Below are positions 12,660-24,459 of a DNA stretch of 64,000 nt, piece after piece; positions within the stretch are counted from its first letter, which is position 1, and every line of letters starts with the position of its first letter. Position numbers and translations under genes: made by a program. The DNA comes from Hexactinellida sp. DTS-2022 (Eukaryota > Porifera > Hexactinellida), in the NCBI GenBank assembly GCA_028753945.1, contig JAPNXP010000001.1, positions 2,222,501 through 2,286,500 on the forward strand, written 5' to 3'. The notes beneath the pieces were generated by a model. That model did no database searches. It saw nothing but the letters and a program-made list of their open reading frames with translations, and was not told the DNA's origin.

Positions 12660-13300
12660 ATTCAGTAAATATACATTAGTAAGATACAACAAGTATAGAA
12701 AGATTTGGCACATAAATTAGTGGCTAATATAAGTTAATTAGTCAATGGCGCATGCGTTGCCTAGTGATGCCTACATAATGTTGATTATCGCCATTTTGAG
12801 CCACAGTGTGAATAGGATTCGCAAGCAAAAAAATAGTAGTGATAATAAAAACAGGAAACTCTAAAACAATTACATCAACTGGATTAATGCACCTAACGGG
12901 AAAACAGACCTGAACGAGACAAATGGACCTGAATGAGACAATTGGAACTAACGAACGATTGGACCTTAACGGGACAAATGGGGCTGAAGTCCAAACAGCA
13001 CATTCTTGTTTAACTCACACATTAAATTGTAAAATTCACTAATCGATCACTAATATTTCAAAATATTAAAGTAAGAGTATTCATTAAATCAATTTGATAA
13101 ATATTATTTAGAGGGAACTACACGAGTCATTTGATTGACTCGATGACTCGCGAGTCACCTAAAGTCATCGTGTCAGACTCGGTGACACGAGTCATCGAAT
13201 TTATCCCAAGTCAGATGACTGGGTAACTCGAGTCATTGAATTTCATCACGGGTTAGGACTCTCGAGTCATCAAGTTGAGGACTCGTGGGATAACAATCGA
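12660..13300. other. Intergenic DNA with short degenerate repeats
   Basis: 12897-12985 holds about four diverged ~21 bp repeats of the type ggacctgaacgagacaaat. 13127-13295 is dense in GACTCG/CGAGTC motifs in both orientations, probably a decayed MITE (a short match occurs at 31082). No coding sequence was recognised. Confidence 0.5.
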
Positions 13301-13309
13301 TGTGTACTT

Positions 13310-13967
13310 AGTGTTTGCCAGAAAAGACAACCCCGGAAAAAAACTCCTGGAAAACCGGAAAAACGGTTTTTTCCACCCAGGAAAACGGCAGTAAATTTGG
13401 AAAAAAACACTTATGACCAGGCTTTTATCCAGGCAAAATTTTCTGCGCGCCTAGATTAAGTTTGAGCTCGCTCACACGCTCCTAAAATACTCAATTTGTA
13501 TCACGTCTATGGGAGCATCTCTCGAATTTCGCGCGCCTAGATGAATCCCTGCTTATGACCATATATGGCAACACTGAAAGCCCATTTATGGTCAGATTAT
13601 ATATGTAAGAGAAGATATTCTAAAGAGATTCTACACTTCTAGTGCCACCGATTGTTAAATTTAGGACTTTTGAGAGTGGGTCCCTAATGTAAAACAAAGG
13701 TTAGTGGATTAACCACTAAATACGCTGATATACGTGTATTATATGTTTAGTAATAGTACTAAATAGTTCGATATAAATAATTATATAATCTAATATTCAA
13801 TATCCATCTAGAGATATCAAAGTTGTGGAATAAGCATTTAATTTACTGTAGACGTATAGACAGTAAAAATAGTTTCGGCACTGTCACCGAAATATATTAA
13901 ATATTCGTATGCCAGTCAATAGAAAAAGGCAGAAAAGTCCAGAAAAGGGCGGTTTTTTCCGAACACT
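13310..13967. mobile_element. Probable hAT-type MITE (AGTGTT ends)
   Basis: Left end AGTGTTTGCCAGAAAAG, right end reads inward AGTGTTCGGAAAAAACC. Flanking 8-mers gtgtactt and gtgtacct match at 7 of 8 positions. The ends are rich in GGAAAA/CCGG and there is no ORF. Assignment to hAT rests on the 8 bp duplication. Confidence 0.65.
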
Positions 13968-14453
13968 GTGTACCTATGCCAATAATAAACGATTGGAAAT
14001 TATAGCTGTCTATTATTTTACTGATCTGACAGTGTTCTGAAATCTAAAAACCCATGAATATCAAGAATATTATTTAATTGACTCGACAACTCGTGAATCA
14101 CCAATAGTCCAGGTTTTTTTTTAAGGCCGATCGTGGTGTGTATCGTGGTTATATTATGTCGCGAAGTTATAATTAAGCATTGGAATTCTGATGTTAAGTC
14201 TGGTATCAAGATATTGGAAAACACAAGTGATTGATCCTGTGAAATGATTGATAGTATTGTATGAGAGTTTGATTAATACAACATTTCTTTAATTATTGAA
14301 TCATAATATTTCAACTTTATGAAGACATATTACCAACTTTGGGGGCCAGCAGGGAAAATGAAGTAACTACCATTAAGAAATCTTGGGTGAATATTTAGCT
14401 ACCTATCATTTGTGATATGGAGTTATAATAACAAAGGCAGTTTAAAATATATA

Positions 14454-14895
14454 CAGTCGAATCTCCCATATCCGGGCAGCCGCGTCCGGAGGGAGCCCGG
14501 ATCTTATAATTTTCCCGGATCTCAGAAATAACCATAAAATTTATTGCATAATCAACTAGTGTCTATGGTCTGATGTCTCCAAAACTATTGTCGAGGGGGA
14601 CTCTAGCCTGATGCGCATCCTCCGATCATCGAAACTTGGTATAACTTTACCCAAGGAGTTCATAAATTTCCAAAATGATTTGTATATAAAGTAGCGAAAT
14701 TTCCATATGGCCAAATCCAAACCAATATTTACTGCCCAGATAATGGTGGTTTACTTTTAGTAACATATTTGACATTCAAATCTGCAAAGATAAACTAAAT
14801 TTGGGGCTAATAACCAAAAAAAGGCGACATAATTTTGAACTTATACAAAATGTTGCCCGGTTGAAGGAGGTGTCCGGATCGTGGAGATTTGACTG
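14454..14895. mobile_element. Mariner/pogo-type MITE (CAGTCGAATCTCC)
   Basis: 442 bp, TIRs CAGTCGAATCTCC and CAGTCAAATCTCC, flanked by TA on both sides. Subterminal ATCCGGGC and GGTGTCCGGAT are complementary. Non-coding. Typical of non-autonomous Tc1/mariner-pogo elements. Confidence 0.88.
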
Positions 14896-15090
14896 TAAAT
14901 TGGTTATTTTTAGCAATAGACCTGTGGCCCGGATTAGAGAGCCATTATTCCTGTTTATAAGAGTCTAAGACGGAAAAAGAAACAAATTTGAACAAAAGAT
15001 CTCATGGCGAATTAGCTTAACTATACTTCTCAATTAATTAACTAAAATACGGTTTGGATGGGAAACAAATTGTTCGTATAAATGCAGCTA

Positions 15091-15490
15091 CAGTACATAT
15101 TGGATATAGTGATAATGGTGGGGACATCTAATTTGTGGCCAAATTATCACTATATCCAATATATCACTATATCCACTGTATCACCGCATATAATATATGA
15201 CTGTATACATTGTCAATACTTATATTCTTAAAAGAATAATCAAATTCCTTATCAAATTCAAGTGGTAACGATATTTATACTGTAAAATATGAAATTATGG
15301 GGTCCAAGGAAGGTAAAAAATCAATATTCTTGTGTAATCTGTACACAAATTATCACTATATCCAATAATGATATCACTATAATCAATAAAATTTGTATGG
15401 GATTTGCTCGGGGACGCACCTAAAGCTGCAAAATTATCACTATATCTAATTTATCACTATAACCATTATCACTATATCTATTCTGTACTG
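15091..15490. mobile_element. Mariner-type MITE (CAGTACATATTGGATATAG)
   Basis: 400 bp with TIRs CAGTACATATTGGATATAG and CAGTACAGAATAGATATAG, TA on both sides. The interior is built from TTATCACTATATCCAATA repeats. A close relative is at 33705-34111. No ORF. Confidence 0.9.
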
Positions 15491-15639
15491 TAGTATCAAA
15501 TTGTAGAAGCTACCCTGGTTTAAAGCTCAAATAACTCCTCGGTGATATATATAAATAAAAAATGTGTTTAAACGTATGAAATACTTATCACTCATAAAGT
15601 TAATAAGATATAATATATAACACAACACAAGGTAAATAC

Positions 15640-15796
15640 CCTTAGCTTCTTTTTCCAAAAAAGAGTAAACTTTTGCAACATCCCTATTGAAAGCAACAAC
15701 TGTAAACCCATTGTCAGCCATGTTCAATATCAAATTCTGGCCCATTACGGCCATTCCAATTAAACCGACGTCTGCGGTTGCAGAAGCTTGAGCCAT
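15640..15796 (-). CDS. 6-phosphogluconate dehydrogenase, first coding exon
   Basis: Minus-strand exon from ATG at 15796 to a splice donor G|GTATTT at 15640/15639. It encodes ~52 residues covering the start of the NADP-binding Rossmann fold: GLIGMAVMGQN holds the G-x-A-x-x-G motif (residues 14-19), and FNRDVAK holds the N-R that binds the NADP 2'-phosphate (37-38). The enzyme oxidatively decarboxylates 6-phosphogluconate to ribulose 5-phosphate in the cytosolic pentose phosphate pathway. The next exons should lie at lower coordinates on the minus strand, but none was recognised down to position 1. Either the first intron is very long and filled with repeats, or this is an isolated fragment. 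The exon itself shows no frameshift or stop. Confidence 0.85.
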
Positions 15797-15799
15797 AAT

Positions 15800-17400
15800 A
15801 CAAATAAATCTATGATATAATATAAAAATGTAGGTTAATGATTTACATTTTGCAAACCTATGAAAGGTGAAAAATTTAGTTTTGAATTATCGAAGGTCAG
15901 TGTTTTATACCAATTTCCTTTTAATTGTATTTCTAAATGGTGTTTCATTCCGAATCGGTTTCAACAGTTAATTGGATTGAATCACATGCATATATAATAT
16001 TGAAAATATACAACGTATATAATAAATAATTTAATTAAAACTGTAAGTGTGCCTCTAACTCTTGTAGATTTCTTAATTTAGTGTTGAATTGAAACTTATG
16101 AGTAGTATTTGTAATAATTTATATGCATATAGAAAACTCTTTACTGCAGAAGTATCGAAATGAAAGTTGATATCAGCGACAACAATTAATTAATTCCCTA
16201 CCCACAAGTATCTACTAGTATTGCATAATTATATCTAAATATAAAACCCTATAGAGATCAAATAGTAAATTAATTCCCTACCGACAAGTATCTACTAGTA
16301 TTGCATAAAGTTATATCTAAATATAAAACCCTATAGAGATCAAATAGTAAATTTAATAATTCATAGCAGGCTTCTTCTAGTAAAACATTAAAGCATAATA
16401 ATATAATAGTTACTAATCATATAACAGAAGGCCGCTCTGTGTTGGATTTTGGCCATCGTTTACTTAATCAAGTATGCAATTTCGGAAATAATGTAGGTGA
16501 AGATTAAAGCATCAAACCTCAAAATGTGCAATGACACAGCAATAGGAGGTTACATTTATGTTATTGCCTTGGCGCAGATTGAATGCAAAATTTAGAAAAA
16601 TTTGTAGACACATGTATACAATCTATTTTATAATGTGACAAATTGTATGTCGATTCATAGACTACTTCATAATACTGTACTCGATTGTTGTTTGTGTGTT
16701 TGTTTGTAGGGATTGAATTAAAGTGATAGGGGATTATAAGGGGAATAGAACAAGTTCTGTTTATTCTTAATTAATTTCTGCATATACTAAGCTTCTGTAT
16801 ATTTAATGAGGATTCTTTAAGAATTTATGTGATTCCACAATGGATACAGTATATGAATATGCATTCATTCGCATTCACCTTTGATATATAAGATCTTTTC
16901 AATAACATATTTAGTTTTTAAATCCTATCTATTATTTGTGATCGCTTTTCCTATTAGCTTGAAAGGTAGTATTTTTATTAATCCCAGCATGGGTGAAATT
17001 TGGGCATTTTTCTCAACATCTAAGAACGATTCTTCGAGAGCACTCTGTAATGAATGTGATGCCAATATATCACGTGGTAAAAATACGTAACATATGATAT
17101 AGCAAGCACGACACCACATAAAACATTCACATCCAGAAATATAAATAACAATAAAGGATAATCCTCTTGTAGAAATTCATAACAAGATCATAATATTAAA
17201 ACTCCCTATATCTTTCAATCAACTAGATCTGCTATTATACATTCTCTAAGAAAACTCGACAAGAAAACCTGTACCACTCAGTACCAGACATCATAACGCA
17301 GAAGAAATGGACAATTAATTACCCTTAGAGCAATTGAAATTCACTACCGGAATAAAATCGGAGAGATAGTTATTCTTTAATTCATACACAAATACAATTT
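15800..17400. other. AT-rich intergenic region with an 80 bp tandem duplication
   Basis: 16190-16350 contains two near-identical ~80 bp direct repeats (ttaattccctacc...aaatagtaaa). The rest shows no TIR pairs or recognisable coding sequence. Part of it could be promoter DNA for the 6-phosphogluconate dehydrogenase exon, which points away from it, but no clear TATA-type element was assigned. Confidence 0.5.
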
Positions 17401-17404
17401 AGAC

Positions 17405-17930
17405 AGTTATCCGGCCGGATAGTTGTTCATATCCGGTTCGGCTGGATATCCGGTAACTGGACGGATACTGCCGGATCAGAGGCGGAGCCAGGGGGACATT
17501 AGACCCCCTAATTTGAGGCTGCACCCCCCTGTAAGCAAAAAATCCTCATAGAGGTTCCTACAGAAGCCCCTCTGCCCCCTGCCGAAAAAACTGGCTCCGC
17601 ATCTGAGCAGGGCCGTTTTGGTAAAAATCATGATTTTTAAATTTTAATTGTTTTTTTGCAATCTATATCATACTGGCGTATATTATTTGGCTAATAGATT
17701 AATTACATTGATAATGACTCATTATCAATGCAATTTGACTCATTATCAATGTATTTCTTTTCTTTTCGCAAAAAACAATAGACATAAAAAATCCGATCAA
17801 AATCAATAAATCGTATTAAAATCAAAAAAATCGAATATTTTTTTATTAAAATCAGACTTTTGATTAAATCAAACAACCCTGCTTCTGAGCCGGATACCGG
17901 ATTAGAACCGGATATCCGGTGCAGCCCAAA
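17405..17930. mobile_element. Three-level nest of MITEs (ATCCGG element outermost)
   Basis: The outer element is rich in palindromic ATCCGG/CCGGAT motifs. Inside it a hAT-type MITE starts at 17477 (CAGAGGCGGAGCCAGG) and ends at ...CCGCATCTG (17605); flanks tgccggat and agccggat match at 7 of 8. A further hAT-type MITE, 17608-17881 (CAGGGCCG ... CAACCCTG), sits at the right end of the second one with TSD catctgag/cttctgag (7 of 8). The exact ends of the outermost element are uncertain. Confidence 0.7.
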
Positions 17931-18471
17931 TAGTTGGTAAACAAGTATGCTGATTTCGAATTTCGCATTTACAAATTTCTAATATGAAGATTTATTGTTG
18001 TATACAAATACATATCTTAAATTATACACAAACCGTTAAATACTTTTAATGAATTTAGAAGAAATATGGAATAGACACTTTGGGATTGAATATGTACTAC
18101 GGTGTTTAGAGTCATTCTAATAGGTCTAAATCCAAATTTGCTAAGGAATATGATTGAATTGGACGGACTTATAGCTGATATCCCAATTTTTTTAAACTTG
18201 CAGGGGTTAGATTTACGACCTTTTGATCTATCCTGACAAGAATATATCATAGAATATTCCAGAGTAAATTCTGAATGAATTTTTATGGACTTCCAGTCAC
18301 GAGCATAAAAAAAATTGGAGCGTTCTGAATAACTTTGTAGAGGCATACCGTACAATATATAGGCGTAGGCTCGGTACGGGTGGTAGGGCCATGGCCCTAC
18401 AATAATTGTATTTTCTCCATAGAAGCTAACACAAATATGCAAAGATGGCCCTACCAATCCCAACATCCAGC

Positions 18472-19439
18472 TAGGGCTTACAATCCCGGACATATTTTGC
18501 AATCCAGGGATTTTGGGATTGACTTTTTTTTCTAATCCCGGGATTAACATTTGTCTAATTCCGGGATTTCGGGATTAGACAAAGAAACCCAAGGGTGCCT
18601 AATAAACCACCTTCACACTTTATTATTTTGTTACATGCTTTGCATTGAGCCAGCTTACCACATACAGCTCTCAGAAAATGTTTCCATATTTCTGTAACAG
18701 TAAAATTTTGAAATTTAGTACTTTCAGCCATAGGTAGATAATTTCGTATTTATAGAATTATATAATATTAGTCATAATTAATTAAATAGGAATCTTCGAT
18801 TCATCCTTTGTTAAATTTTAACAACAATGACCACAAAGATTATCATTGAACACTGAATCCAAAAAAGAGTTGATAAGAAATTATATATGACATCCTACAA
18901 GTGGATGATTGTTTGTCTAGCTAGGGCAGTGGTTGGCAATTAGGGGTAAATTACCCCATCGGGGGTAATTTCAGGTTTCTGGGTAACGAGACCTTCCGGA
19001 AAGCGATATAAGATGTCAACTGTCAAAATACAGCCACAGTTTGCTGATATTATTAAGGGTAGCAAGTTCCACTTTAGACATTATACATGCTATGATCAGA
19101 ATTAAATTCAGTAGTTTTATTCCGGTTATCTCGTCTATAATGAAACAGCTTGTTCTTTGTGTTTATCAATTTAGTTTCTGGATTCGGGGTAACAGTGATT
19201 TGCTGAGCACTGAAATGGGGAATAGTGAAACATATTTTCCGACCCCTGAGCTAGGGAATCTAATTAAATATGTTTGGATCATACAACTAAACCTGTCCCA
19301 TTCTTTAACTGCAATTAAAGCCATTAGATACTAAGTTCGGAATCCCGGGATTGGAAAACGGTCTCGGGATTTAAAAAACAAATCCCGGGATATTATCCCG
19401 GAGGTGAAATGGATCGGGATCCTGGGATTGTAAGCCCTA
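18472..19439. mobile_element. hAT-type MITE (TAGGGCTTACAATCCC) with an inner hAT MITE
   Basis: 968 bp, TIRs TAGGGCTTACAATCCC on both ends, flanks catccagc and catcaagc (7 of 8). The interior repeats AATCCCGGGATT palindromes. It is interrupted by another hAT MITE at 18927-19248. The 177-residue minus-strand frame crossing its left end has no recognisable domain. Confidence 0.85.
18927..19248. mobile_element. hAT-type element (CAGTGGTTGGCAA), nested
   Basis: 322 bp, ends CAGTGGTTGGCAATTAGGGG and CAGGGGTCGGAAAA (read inward), flanked by an exact 8 bp TSD agctaggg at 18919-18926 and 19249-19256. Only short terminal similarity remains. Non-coding. Confidence 0.88.
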
Positions 19440-20241
19440 CATCAAGCTTATAAGGGCACTATAAATCTCCAAAACGAGTCTACGACCCTGCAATATAAAC
19501 TGGCTAAAAATATTACTTCTTGTCTCCTTTACAATATAAGTAAACAAATTAATGAAAATTCAAAATCAACCCAGAAGTTAGCTTTCAACGGGTGTTATAA
19601 TAAACAGCTATGCTGATTTCGAAATTCGAAATTACAAATTTCTAATAAAATATATATTTTTGTTGTTAACAAAAATAAGTAACAGATTATGAGAATTAAA
19701 AATCAATCAATAAGTTAGCTTTCCATGGGCATTATAGGAAAACAAGTAGGCTAAATACCATTTTGCATTCACAAATTTATAATATGAATATTTGTTGTTG
19801 TTGTCCACACAAATAGGTAAAGAAATTAATGAAAATTCAATATCAACCTAGAAGTTAGCTTTCAACTGATATAATAGGAAAACAAGTATGCTGAATACGA
19901 ATTTCGAATTTAAACAAGTTAAAACTATGGAAATCTGATAAAGGGACTTATAAGGAGTAAGGCAACATAGCGGCCGTTTACTTGAGGTGCGTAGCACCGA
20001 TCCGTCGCAAAGCGACCGAGACCGAAGGGCTTGTCTGTTATAATTTGCTTAGTAACAACAGGAAATAGTTGACATGCAGACGTCTTTGAACATGCTAATA
20101 AATGAACAATGGTAGACCATATTCTACAGAGGCTAGAAACCATAAACGCTAACAGTTTAGCTGCTTGAGTGCTAATTAGGAGTGATCGAAGAACCAATAA
20201 TCCAAACACAAGTCTAAGAAAAATAGGATTTAAAGTGAATC
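19440..20241. other. Intergenic DNA, no gene recognised
   Basis: Contains three diverged copies of a short motif around gaagttagctttcaac (19577, 19710, 19852) with aacaagtatgctgaat nearby, suggesting an old ~130-150 bp tandem repeat. A 116-codon minus-strand frame at 19925-20275 has no family resemblance and overlaps the next MITE. Confidence 0.45.
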
Positions 20242-20395
20242 CAGGGCCGGTATTAAGCACACGCAACACTAGCAACTGGGTGGGGTGACATGATTTAGGG
20301 GGAGAAAAATTACATATTCAATTAGTATTTGATGGAAAACGTGAGCGCTCAGAAACTATTTGCGTGGGGCGCCGAAAGAGCTAAATCCGCCACTG
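20242..20395. mobile_element. Small hAT-type MITE (CAGTGGCGGATTTAG type)
   Basis: 154 bp. Right end read inward is CAGTGGCGGATTTAGC, left end CAGGGCCGGTATTAAGC. The CAGTGGCGGATTTAG terminus is widespread among animal hAT elements. Flanks agtgaatc and agtaatct are only loosely alike. Confidence 0.65.
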
Positions 20396-20687
20396 AGTAA
20401 TCTCGTCCATGTGTAGAGTAACATTTCGCTCTAGGCTATTTACTCTAGTGTAGAGACCCTTAAGTAGGATATGAAATCGTTGTCAAGTCCAATACTAGTG
20501 TAGGGCCGACGAAGTCTTGTGTAGTGAGGAGGAAATAAACAATCTTGAGAATGAAGAAAATTATAACAAGCAGGAGATATAATTTGTCATTTGAAAGCGA
20601 GAACCATAGTTGTAAATTTATATGCGTTTTGGGTGTGAGCAAATTCTCAAGTTGGCAAATTATGAATTGTATACTAGGTTGATTTTT

Positions 20688-20995
20688 ACTGTGCCGACTA
20701 TACTATAGTATAGTGGCCCAGTATTGGAATCACTGCCTTTATTACTGTGCCGACTATACTATAGTATAGTGGCCCAGTATTAGAATCACTGCCTTTATTA
20801 TTTTTATTACTGTGCCGACTATACTATAGTATAGTGGCCCAGTATTAGAAAGACTGCCTTTATTATTACTGTGCCGACTATACTATAGTATAGTGGCCCA
20901 GTTCTAATCTTAGTGCTTTGGTTAGTTATTACTGTGCCGACTATACTATAGTATAGTGGCCCAGTTCTAATCTTAGTGCTTTGGTTAGTTATTAG
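20688..20995 (+). repeat. Five-copy array of a 35 bp near-palindrome
   Basis: Copies start at 20688, 20744, 20809, 20868 and 20931 (spacing 56-65 bp). Each starts ACTGTGCCGACTATACTA and ends TAGTATAGTGGCCCAGT; the central 18 bp are a perfect palindrome. The spacers contain atcactgcctttatt or ctaatcttagtgctttggtt. The array directly precedes a T1 tail of the hairpin repeat (gtccgtagcctctc at 20995), taking the place where the hairpin would be. Confidence 0.92.
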
Positions 20996-21515
20996 TCCGT
21001 AGCCTCTCTACTGAACAGAGTTTTACTAACTAAGAGCCCAAATTTTCAGGATATGTGTCTCATGGGTTACAGATGTGCACCTGGGGTCACGTTTTATTAT
21101 CACATTTTTTTGGACACATTTTTGCACCTGTTTAATATTAGAAAAAGAACAATAAATAGTGCGCGAATATTCTATTTATATGCATTCGATAGAGAATTAA
21201 ATTCTACACCTCTTCACAGTGCACGAATTTTCAAATTGTACTTAGTTTGTGCCACAATTGAGTTGCAAGTTTCCTTTGTTTACTAACACTTCAGTTCAAT
21301 TGAAAGTGTTAAATCTAATTCTATTGTTTCAACTCGTTATTATTATATTGATTCAACTTGTGAGATCGAGTAGGCTTCTATTTTCCAATTGAAAACTAAG
21401 ATTCTACATTCCATAACAACGACAGATTATGTGATTATATTTCCTTCTGCAAGAATACTCTTGCACTGTTAATATACTGACGTAATTAATAATAATTAAT
21501 TAAGTCAGTATATGA
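20995..21515 (+). repeat. Hairpin-repeat unit 9, tail only (T1)
   Basis: T1 tail identical in layout to those of units 1 and 4 (cacctgtttaatattag, then gtgagatcgagtaggcttc), but with the palindrome array upstream in place of a hairpin and left module. Confidence 0.85.
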
Positions 21516-22640
21516 CTTATATAGATGCTCCCAATTTGTTTATTAGGGGTTATCGAGTGTGCGGAATTGAAATTTGATAGCCAAATTAATTAATTAATTA
21601 TTTATGACAAAATAATTAAACTTAATAAATTTAAGTTGACATTGAAATTGGTGTTAAATTATAAATATTATTAATAATTATTTATACTAATTAATTAAAT
21701 ATCATAAATCTCAGAGATCATAGAAGATAGAAACAAACTTTCAAATTATCAATTGGTCCTTATGGCACGTGCCACCTATACAAGTGGGTCTTGACACCTT
21801 GAGGTGATGATGACATCGTTAAAAAAATGTGTTTTTACAATTTTGCTAATTTGATATTTAAAATAGGTTAGTTGATGTTGGGTGATGACCCAACACTCAC
21901 ATAAAATATGCTGAGTCATTAGCTATTATATTCTACTCAAACTTGAATATCTCTAAAATTATATGAACTAAATGGAAACTTCCACCACTCTAAGGGTCGA
22001 TGCCTTCTGTAACACCTTTTTGAAATAATTTAACACCTTCATAGTGATGATGACATGGCGAAAAAAAATCCAAAATTGCAGCCTGCGCCGACAGCATGTT
22101 CTTTTGGAGGCACTATAAATAAACAACCAATAAAATATAGTGCCACCAAAGGAACATGCGTCGGCACAGGCTGCAATTTTGGATTTTTTTTTTTTTTTTT
22201 TTCTCCGTAGACGGTGCCCTGGCCTAAGCTTTATAGTTGATGGGCTGAAACTTGGCATGTAGGTGCGATGGGACCGTCTAATTTGCACCTGGGGTTACGA
22301 TTTTTGATTAACAAATTTTTGACACGTCTCTAACACCTTTCAAAATTTGTCTGGTCCATAACACAAAATATGTTTTACTAAACCCCCAAATTTTATTTCA
22401 CATTTGGATTCACCATAAAATTCTGCGTCTGATGGGAGAAGAAAACTTTCAATAAAGAGTTTTATTTCTGCCATAAATGGGGGTTGAAATTTCTTTGTTT
22501 ACTCACACTTCAGTTTAAGTATAACTGTTAAATCAAATTCCATTGTTTCAACTTGTAATAATTATATTGATTTAACTTGTTAAATCTTACTCTATTGATT
22601 CAACTTGCGATAATTAAATTGATTTAACTTATATATTGCA
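21516..22640 (+). repeat. Hairpin-repeat unit 10 (hairpin 22068-22185)
   Basis: Full left module and hairpin (loop variant ATAAACAACCAATAA), then a poly-T tract and a short novel segment (ccgtagacggtgccctgg ... ggaccgtctaa) before a T2 tail. This segment also occurs in unit 11 but in none of the units of the first array. Confidence 0.87.
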
Positions 22641-23660
22641 GCTGGCTTCTATTTAATTTACCATACAATGGATTAAATAAAATAATATAATATAAGGAAT
22701 TTGTTGACTTAATTCAACTCAACCGTGGATAACAATGCTAATATAAATAACTAATAATATAATTTATTATCAATACATAATGAATGAATGGCATCAAACT
22801 CAAGATGGTCTAAGATAGAAACAAACTTCAAATTTATCTACCGTTCCTTGTGACTCGGACCAATTAACAAATGCTTCTTCACACCTTGGACGTTGATGAC
22901 TTGGCGAAAAAAAATCCAAAATTGCAGCCTGCGCCGACAGCATGTTCCTTTGGAGGCACTATCAATAAACAACCAACAAAATATAGTGCCACCAAAGGAA
23001 CATGCGTCGGCACAGGGTGTAATTTTGGATTTTTTTTTTTCTCCGTAGACGGTGCCCTGGCCAGAGCTTTATAGTTGATGGGCTGAAACTTGGCATGTAG
23101 TTGCGGAGGGACCGTCTAATTTGCACCTGGGGTAACGATTTTTGATTAATAAATTTTTGACACATCTTTAACACCTTTCAAATTTTGTCTGGTCCATAAC
23201 TCAAAAATTGTTTTACTAAACCCCCAAATTTTATTTCATATTTGGATTCACCATAAAATTCTGCGTCTGATGGGTGAAGAAAATTTTCAATAAATGGTTT
23301 AATTTCTGCCATAAATGGGGGTTGAAATTTCTTTGTTTACTCACACTTCAATTTCAGTAAAAGTGTTAAATCTAATTCCATTGTTTCAACTTGTAATAAT
23401 TATATTGATTTAACTTGTTAAATCCTACTCTAGTGATTCAACTTGCGATAATAATATTGATTCAACTTATAAATTCCAGCTGGCTTCTATTTAATTGTAG
23501 CATTACTATACAATGGATTAAATTAAATTAATTTATATAAGGAATTTGTTGACTTTACTCAACTCACCGTGGATAACATTGCTAAAATAAATAACTAATA
23601 ATTTAATTTATTATCAATAAGTAATGAATGAATGGCATTAAACTAAAGATGGTTTATGAT
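22641..23660 (+). repeat. Hairpin-repeat unit 11, type B (hairpin 22913-23031)
   Basis: Type-B spacer, hairpin, poly-T tract, the same accgtct segment as unit 10, then a T2 tail ending in a type-B spacer. Hairpin start is 845 bp after the previous one, nearly the same spacing as the type-B unit at 6431. Confidence 0.87.
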
Positions 23661-24458
23661 AGAACCGTTAAGATTTTACATTCCACAACAACGACAGATT
23701 AAGTGATTATATTTATTTCGGCGAGAATATTCTTTTTGCACAATTAATGTACTGACGTAATTTATAATAATTAATTCCTTTTGTATTTAACTTATAGAAT
23801 TTTCCAATTGGATTATTGGGGTTATCGAGTGCGCTGAATTCAAATATGATAGTGAAATTCGATTTAAATTAATAATAATTGCAAATAATTGAACTTAATT
23901 TATTTTGCTGTACATAATAATGTTGTTAAATTATTAATTTATTAATTAAATATTTATACTAATTAGCTAAATTTCATTAATCTCAGAGATGATACAAGAT
24001 AGAAACAAACTTTCAATTTATCAATTGGTCCTTATGCCACGTACCACCTATACAAGTGGGTCTTGACACCATGAGGTGATGATGACATCGGCAAAAAAAT
24101 GTATTTTTACAATTTTGTGAATTAAATAATTCGCATGGGTTGTTTGGAGTTGGGTGAATACCCAACACGCACTTTAAAAATGCTGAGTCATCACAGATTA
24201 TATACTACTGAAACTTGAATATCTCTCAAATGAAGTGAGCTAAATGGAAACTTCCACCACTCTAAGGGTCGTTGCCTACTGAAACACCTTTCTGTAATAA
24301 TTTAACACCTTCATAGTGATGATGACTAGGCGAAAAAAAATCCAAAATTGCAGCTTGTGCCGACAGCATGTTCCTTTGGAGGCACTATCAATAAACCACC
24401 ACCAAAATATAGTGCCACCTAAGGACATGCGTCGGCACAGGGTGCAATTTTGGATTTT
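23661..24458 (+). repeat. Hairpin-repeat unit 12, ends at its hairpin (24339-24456)
   Basis: Starts by a sudden switch from the type-B to the type-A spacer at about 23667 (ctaagattttacattcc). It ends at the right arm of the hairpin followed by ttttta, after which unrelated sequence begins. Three blocks (11862, 24456, 34981) break immediately after a hairpin. Confidence 0.85.
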
Positions 24459-24459
24459 T

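Noticed and set aside
18017..18550. 177-codon minus-strand frame
   Set aside because: Its start lies inside a hAT MITE and the peptide has no recognisable domain; likely chance.
19925..20275. 116-codon minus-strand frame
   Set aside because: No family resemblance, no splice or start context, and it overlaps a hAT MITE terminus.
12484..20995. CRISPR-like look of the regularly spaced palindrome copies
   Set aside because: Spacers are similar to each other, spacing varies, copies also occur singly, and the sequence is eukaryotic; no cas genes.
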